From: Brachionus plicatilis
Lineage: Eukaryota; Rotifera; Eurotatoria; Ploima; Brachionidae
Length of the DNA: 21,788 nucleotides
NCBI GenBank assembly: GCA_010279815.1
Contig: QEOQ01000704.1
Span: 63,129-84,916, forward strand
Direction of reading: 5' to 3'
The notes beneath the pieces were generated by a model. The model was not told the origin of the DNA and made no database searches. It saw nothing but the letters and a program-made list of their open reading frames with translations. The translations under genes were made by a program, and so were the position numbers. Of this stretch, positions 18,301 through 21,788 are shown piece by piece (positions within the stretch are counted from its first letter, which is position 1; each line of letters begins with the position of its first letter).

Positions 18301-21004
18301 TAATGTTTTTAGTCTGGTATTTAATTTATAATAATTATCAACAACGAAAAAAGATAGCAATATTTTTTTAGTATGCAAGGATTTTTGGTAAACAAAACCA
18401 TGATTATTTCATTGACATAACACCACATGTTTCAAAAAATAAACATATTATTAGAAGGCGAAGTCTATCAGATGAACTGCCAAAATTAGCAAATTATTAT
18501 GCTTTCAATGATGATTTAATCGTACCAGAGAGTAAATTACTTTTAAATATATTATCAAATATTTTTTTATTTTATTTTATTTCAAGGTTCTTTAATTAAA
18601 AAATTGAAAAAATTTAAACAAAATGCTAAAACTCGGTATGTCATTTATTTCAATTGGTATAAGATTTTTTAATTAATTTTTTAGACCCAGAAAGAATGCA
18701 GAAATCAATCCTCAAATAGTTGATGTCGAAATTTTAATTGTAACAGATCCTTCAATTTACGAGCAGCATAAGGATTATCTTGCAAAAAATGATGATGATA
18801 GTATTTTTCATAGCATTTTGGATTATTATATATTTTCTATAAATGGGGTAAGTTTCTTGCTTAATTTAAATGATTGAAAAGTAGTAAGAAAATTTTTGTA
18901 AATTTTTTTTAATTTTTCAATTAAATAAATAGTAAATTAAAAAATATAAAGGTAAATCAAAAATACAAAAATTCGTTCGAAAATGATCCTGACCTAAGGA
19001 TAAACATTAGATTATCGAATATTATTGCAATTAAAGTAATATTTATTGATAATATTTTGGCATTGAAAATTTTAAAAATTAAAACAATAAAATTAAATTT
19101 TTTTTTTAAAGTTCAAAATTAGTTCTTTAATTTGTATCAGAAGTAAAATTAATTGTAAAATTTACATCAAGCTCCTGCAAAAACTGTGCTCAAATTAAAA
19201 TCACCTGATAGAATTTACAAATACAATTGTTAAAAAATTTTAATATAAAATTTTTAATGTCCAAAAAATATTTTAATAACTAAAGCATGCTTTATCCAAA
19301 AAGGACGAAACTAATTGTCCATGGACTTATTCAGAAGTTTTAAATGTAGAGGGATTTCAGACATTCAGGAATAAAAGAGTCATAAAGCGTAAAGCATTGG
19401 ATCTTTTTGCTGATTTTATAACTTCGCTGCAAATAGATTTTCCATTCGACCATGCAATCGGAGTTTTTAAGTAAACTTTCAAATAATTTAATTTTTTTAA
19501 ATTTCTCAAAATTTTTTTTTCAAATAGTAAAGATCTATGGAATGAGAATGAACTTCAAACTCCGTCTGAAAGATCTGGACTTCTAGGCGCTGCTTATACA
19601 GGAGCTATTTGTGACTATGGTTTTTCAGTAGTTGAAGATTTTGGAGGATTTTCAAACATATATGTTTGAACTTTTATTTATCTATATATAAATTCTTTTG
19701 ATATTTAATTTATTATAACAGGCAATGGCACATGAATTGGGGCATAGTTTGGGAGCCAATCATGATCAATCTGTTCCAGAAACAGCATCTTGTTTAGCAT
19801 CAGAATACTTTTTGATGAGTCCTTTCATTTCCTATTCCAAAATGGACAATTTGCAACGATTTTCTGAATGTTCAATAAAGCAAATTAAAAATTTTATACT
19901 TAAAGATGGGTATTTTATTTATTAAAAATTTATTTTTTAAACTTCCAGGTAAAATTTTAATCTAAAGAATGATTTCAAAACAAGCAGCCTGTTTATCAAA
20001 AATGACAAAAAAAGAATTTAATCTTCCAGGCTTTGCCAATTTTTCTTTAACTGGTCAATATTGGAATGCAACTGATCAATGCAAAATGCAGTATGGACAT
20101 CAAGCTACTTTTTGTTCTGTAATAATCACTGAAATATTAATAATCAACTAATTTCACTATTTTTATTCGTTTAGAGCAAAACTGATAACATCTGTAATTT
20201 TTTGTATTGCCGACCTAACAATGAATCAGACTGCGTATCTATCGGTCCTGCAGTAGACGGAACTTTTTGTGATTCAAATTCCGTAATGTTAAAGCAAATA
20301 AACTTGACTTTTTTGATATTTTTAATTTCAGGTTTGTGCCAAAGGTAAGTGTCAAAATCCAAAGGCCAAAAATTCTTGCATTTATGGAGACGATTTGGTT
20401 AAACCACAGGATTTTGGAATAGGATCTTCAAATCTAGTGGTGACTTGTCAAGAATGGTTTTCAATTATGCATAATCATGGAAAATCAATAGATTATTTTT
20501 GTAACAAATTGGATGGAGACAAAATATGCTGTGAAAGCTGTGCCAGTATTATATTTTTTAACCTATATAACTGTTGCTTCATTTTTTATACTAGGATACA
20601 AACTTTTGAAGTGTCAAGATTTGGATTTCAATTGTCCAAGCTATAAATTTATTGTTTTGTAGGAGATATAGGTTTCAAAAGTGGAGTTATCGCAAAAATT
20701 GAAAATGTTTGCTTGAGAACTTGTGGAATTTGTGATAGTAAATTTTATAAGAAAAAATAACTTTTTAATTATTTAAAACTTTTCAAAAGCATCGCCCTTA
20801 AAATGTAGCGAAAATTTGTGTGTGAATGGTGGAAGATGTGTGAGTAGTATTAATAATATGATTTTTAAGTTCGAATGCTTGTGTCCGAATGGATTTAAAG
20901 GTCATTTGTGTGAAATAGAAATTCCAAATCTGATGATGTCATTTGTGAAGAAAGACGATTCCAAAAAAAAATTGAAAAAATTGTTTTTTTGGAACAAAAA
21001 ATAA
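15340..21004 (+). CDS. Secreted ADAM/ADAMTS-like metalloprotease with ShKT and EGF modules, about 15 exons
   Basis: Model exons: 15340-15636, 18239-18316, 18372-18531, 18587-18635, 18685-18847, 18952-19035, 19286-19470, 19528-19663, 19722-19909, 19968-20118, 20175-20282, 20332-20545, 20595-about 20639, 20663-20737, 20790-21004. Phases agree at all junctions except near 20640-20662. The product is about 715 residues. Parts: signal peptide (MKKFIFFVLFFVVYKSSLKA); a prodomain with no cysteine at all, so no cysteine switch, ending near IIRRRSL (possible furin site); a reprolysin domain from VEILIVTDPSIYEQHKDYL with VNQKYKNSF, FPFDHAIGVFN, GLLGAAYTGAICD, the zinc site HELGHSLGANHD and Met-turn LMSP; an ADAMTS-like module (NLPG...DQCKMQYG...NICNFLYC...PAVDGTFCDS...VCAKGKC); two ShKT-like modules; an EGF module (CSENLCVNGGRC...CLCPNGFKGHLC); and a Lys-rich tail. 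Zinc ligands and catalytic Glu are present, so it is probably an active extracellular protease. No thrombospondin repeat is seen. Confidence 0.85.
16091..16459. mobile_element. Foldback element with about 107-bp GC-richer inverted arms
   Basis: The left arm 16091-16197 and right arm 16350-16459 are imperfect reverse complements. The outermost 19 bases are identical (cggtcatttggccggtcag against 16441-16459), followed by taagcggtctaa and lower-identity stretches rich in cggtc and ccggcc motifs. The AT-rich centre (16200-16345) has no coding capacity. Related ccggcc and gaccg motifs continue to about 16018 on the left and 16490 on the right, so the element may be somewhat larger than given. A minus-strand open frame over the left arm (DRPP, RPVFRPP) is only a read of these repeats. 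Confidence 0.8.
16498..16853. mobile_element. 356-bp foldback MITE, long inverted arms
   Basis: The element begins ggggctgtgaag and ends cttcacaacccc. The left arm (ttcaattcgatcgtttcaat, ataacttttttacta, aatttagttctgtaaaatgc) is mirrored almost base for base by the right arm. Identity is highest in the outer 100 bases, and a weaker symmetry reaches the centre near 16675. tctttac occurs directly outside the left end (16491-16497) and two bases beyond the right end (16856-16862), a possible target duplication. There is no coding capacity. A second, partial copy lies at 14331-14643. Confidence 0.8.
17691..18123. repeat. Cluster of hairpins built from ctgca motifs
   Basis: Three inverted repeats: actctgcaat (17691-17700) with 17713-17722, perfect 10-bp arms and a 12-base loop; aggtgaaa (18013-18020) with 18026-18033, perfect 8-bp arms and a 5-base loop; and tctgtgcaaattc (18053-18065) with 18111-18123, 12 of 13 matched. 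The phrase atggtgtgca at 17682-17691 also occurs in the foldback element at 16681-16690, so part of this may be degraded foldback DNA. Confidence 0.5.
20595..20737 (+). other. Frame break inside the second ShKT-like module of the metalloprotease
   Basis: Exon sequence from 20595 reads KCQDLDFNCPSYKFIVL and hits TAG at 20660-20662. The downstream homologous part, DIGFKSGVIAKIENVCLRTC ending at CGICD, starts at 20663 in another frame. A GC-AG intron at 20640-20662 would repair both frame and stop, but it would be only 23 bases long. The alternatives are a one-base insertion or deletion in this allele or assembly, or a shorter protein ending at 20662. Confidence 0.6.
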
Positions 21005-21788
21005 AAGAAAAAATAATTTACATTAGATGTTTTTTATTCTTAAAATTAAAACTTAAATAAAAGATAATAATTGCTCTTTATGTTTTAGTTTGAATTTTTT
21101 TCACATTTATATTTACACAAAATTTCCTGTTAATTCGTTTGGAAAAATTATATTAACGTTTTCAAAAGAAGAGACATCAAAGCTCCCATTAAGTTTATCA
21201 GTACATTATCTTTAAATTTTTTTTTATATCTTAAAAATTTTAGTTCGTTTATTCTGATTTATTCAACTAAGAAAAATTCCCTCTTCACTTGTTAGTTTTG
21301 TAAAATTAAGATTTTGATCAATTATAAAGCCTAAAAAACTGCTGAGAAGTCTATTTACATCTCTTCTCTATTCAGGATAATTACTGAAAGAAATATTGTA
21401 AAAATTAGATATTAGAAAAAATGTGAATTTACGAAAAATTACGGAATTTCATGTAAAATTGTTTTACAGAAAAATAAACTCTTTTTATCATACAATTCAA
21501 AAATTCTTCAAAAATCAATAAAAAACGATAATATTTTGCCGTTTTACGATTAGAGTAAAAAAGAAGAAACAAAGGTAATTTTACGTAAATTTTCTTTTGT
21601 AAATTTAAATAAAATTACATAAATTAATACTTTTTTTCGTAAGTTTACGTAATTTTCCGTAAAAATTACCAAAAACATCATCTCAAATCAATACTGTATT
21701 TAATTTTGTATTCAAAAATTATTTGGCATGTAGACTGAAAGTGGGTTTTTTTTAACGCACAGGTATGTAAAAAAACTTTTTAAAGTAA
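21005..21788. other. 3' flank of the metalloprotease gene with poly(A) signals and a MITE-like tail
   Basis: AATAAA occurs overlapping the stop codon (21000-21005) and again at 21056-21061, the latter at a normal distance for a poly(A) signal. From about 21425 to 21670 the DNA repeats ttacgtaaatttacg-like words in both orientations (aatttacgaaaaattacgga on the left, its approximate reverse complement near 21630-21670), as in the interiors of the MITEs at 7264 and 14444. No clear terminal repeats are visible, so this is at most a decayed relative. Confidence 0.4.

Noticed and set aside
1..21788. CRISPR arrays, tRNA or rRNA genes, bacterial operons
   Set aside because: No regularly spaced repeats, no tRNA cloverleaf box sequences and no rRNA-like stretch were seen; gene structure with spliceosomal introns is eukaryotic.

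Overview
The window looks like nuclear DNA of an invertebrate animal with a very AT-rich genome. Three host genes use the standard genetic code and have animal domain architectures. Two of them are split by GT-AG introns, most of them 49-62 bases long. The DNA between them is filled with relics of LINE retrotransposons, a MULE-type DNA transposon and several MITE or foldback families. I cannot assign a phylum from the sequence alone.

Layout. At 475-1284 (minus) lies the decayed 3' part of a CR1/Jockey-like LINE. At 2703-3641 (minus) is a single-exon gene for a lysine/serine-rich, probably disordered protein with a LIAT1-like motif. At 5191-6064 (minus) I assemble a five-exon gene for a small type I membrane protein: signal peptide, CC-rich ectodomain, one membrane segment and a PPxY-containing tail. 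This is the Shisa/WBP1/VOPP1 (STMC6) layout. From 6690 to 13675 the window is mostly mobile DNA: a MULE transposase relic with a damaged SWIM finger (6690-7176), a TIR-bearing MITE (7264-7508), a very short poly(A)-tailed LINE end with a clear target-site duplication (7608-7802), and a nearly full-length but dead LINE (9689-13675) ending in a palindrome and an (ACT)9 tail.

From 15340 to 21004 (plus) runs a gene of about 15 exons for a secreted ADAM/ADAMTS-like metalloprotease. It encodes a signal peptide, a cysteine-free prodomain, a reprolysin catalytic domain with an intact HELGHSLGANHD zinc site, an ADAMTS-like cysteine-rich module, two ShKT-like modules and an EGF-like module. Its first intron is about 2.6 kb, against about 50-60 bases for most of the others, and carries two adjacent foldback elements. 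Just upstream, at 14321-14643, a 146-bp TA-flanked MITE sits inside an older partial copy of one of those foldback families.

The three host genes show no obvious shared pathway. The protease and the Shisa-like protein both enter the secretory route, and the LIAT1-like protein is probably nuclear or nucleolar. The remaining long stretches are AT-rich DNA in which I see no coding signal.
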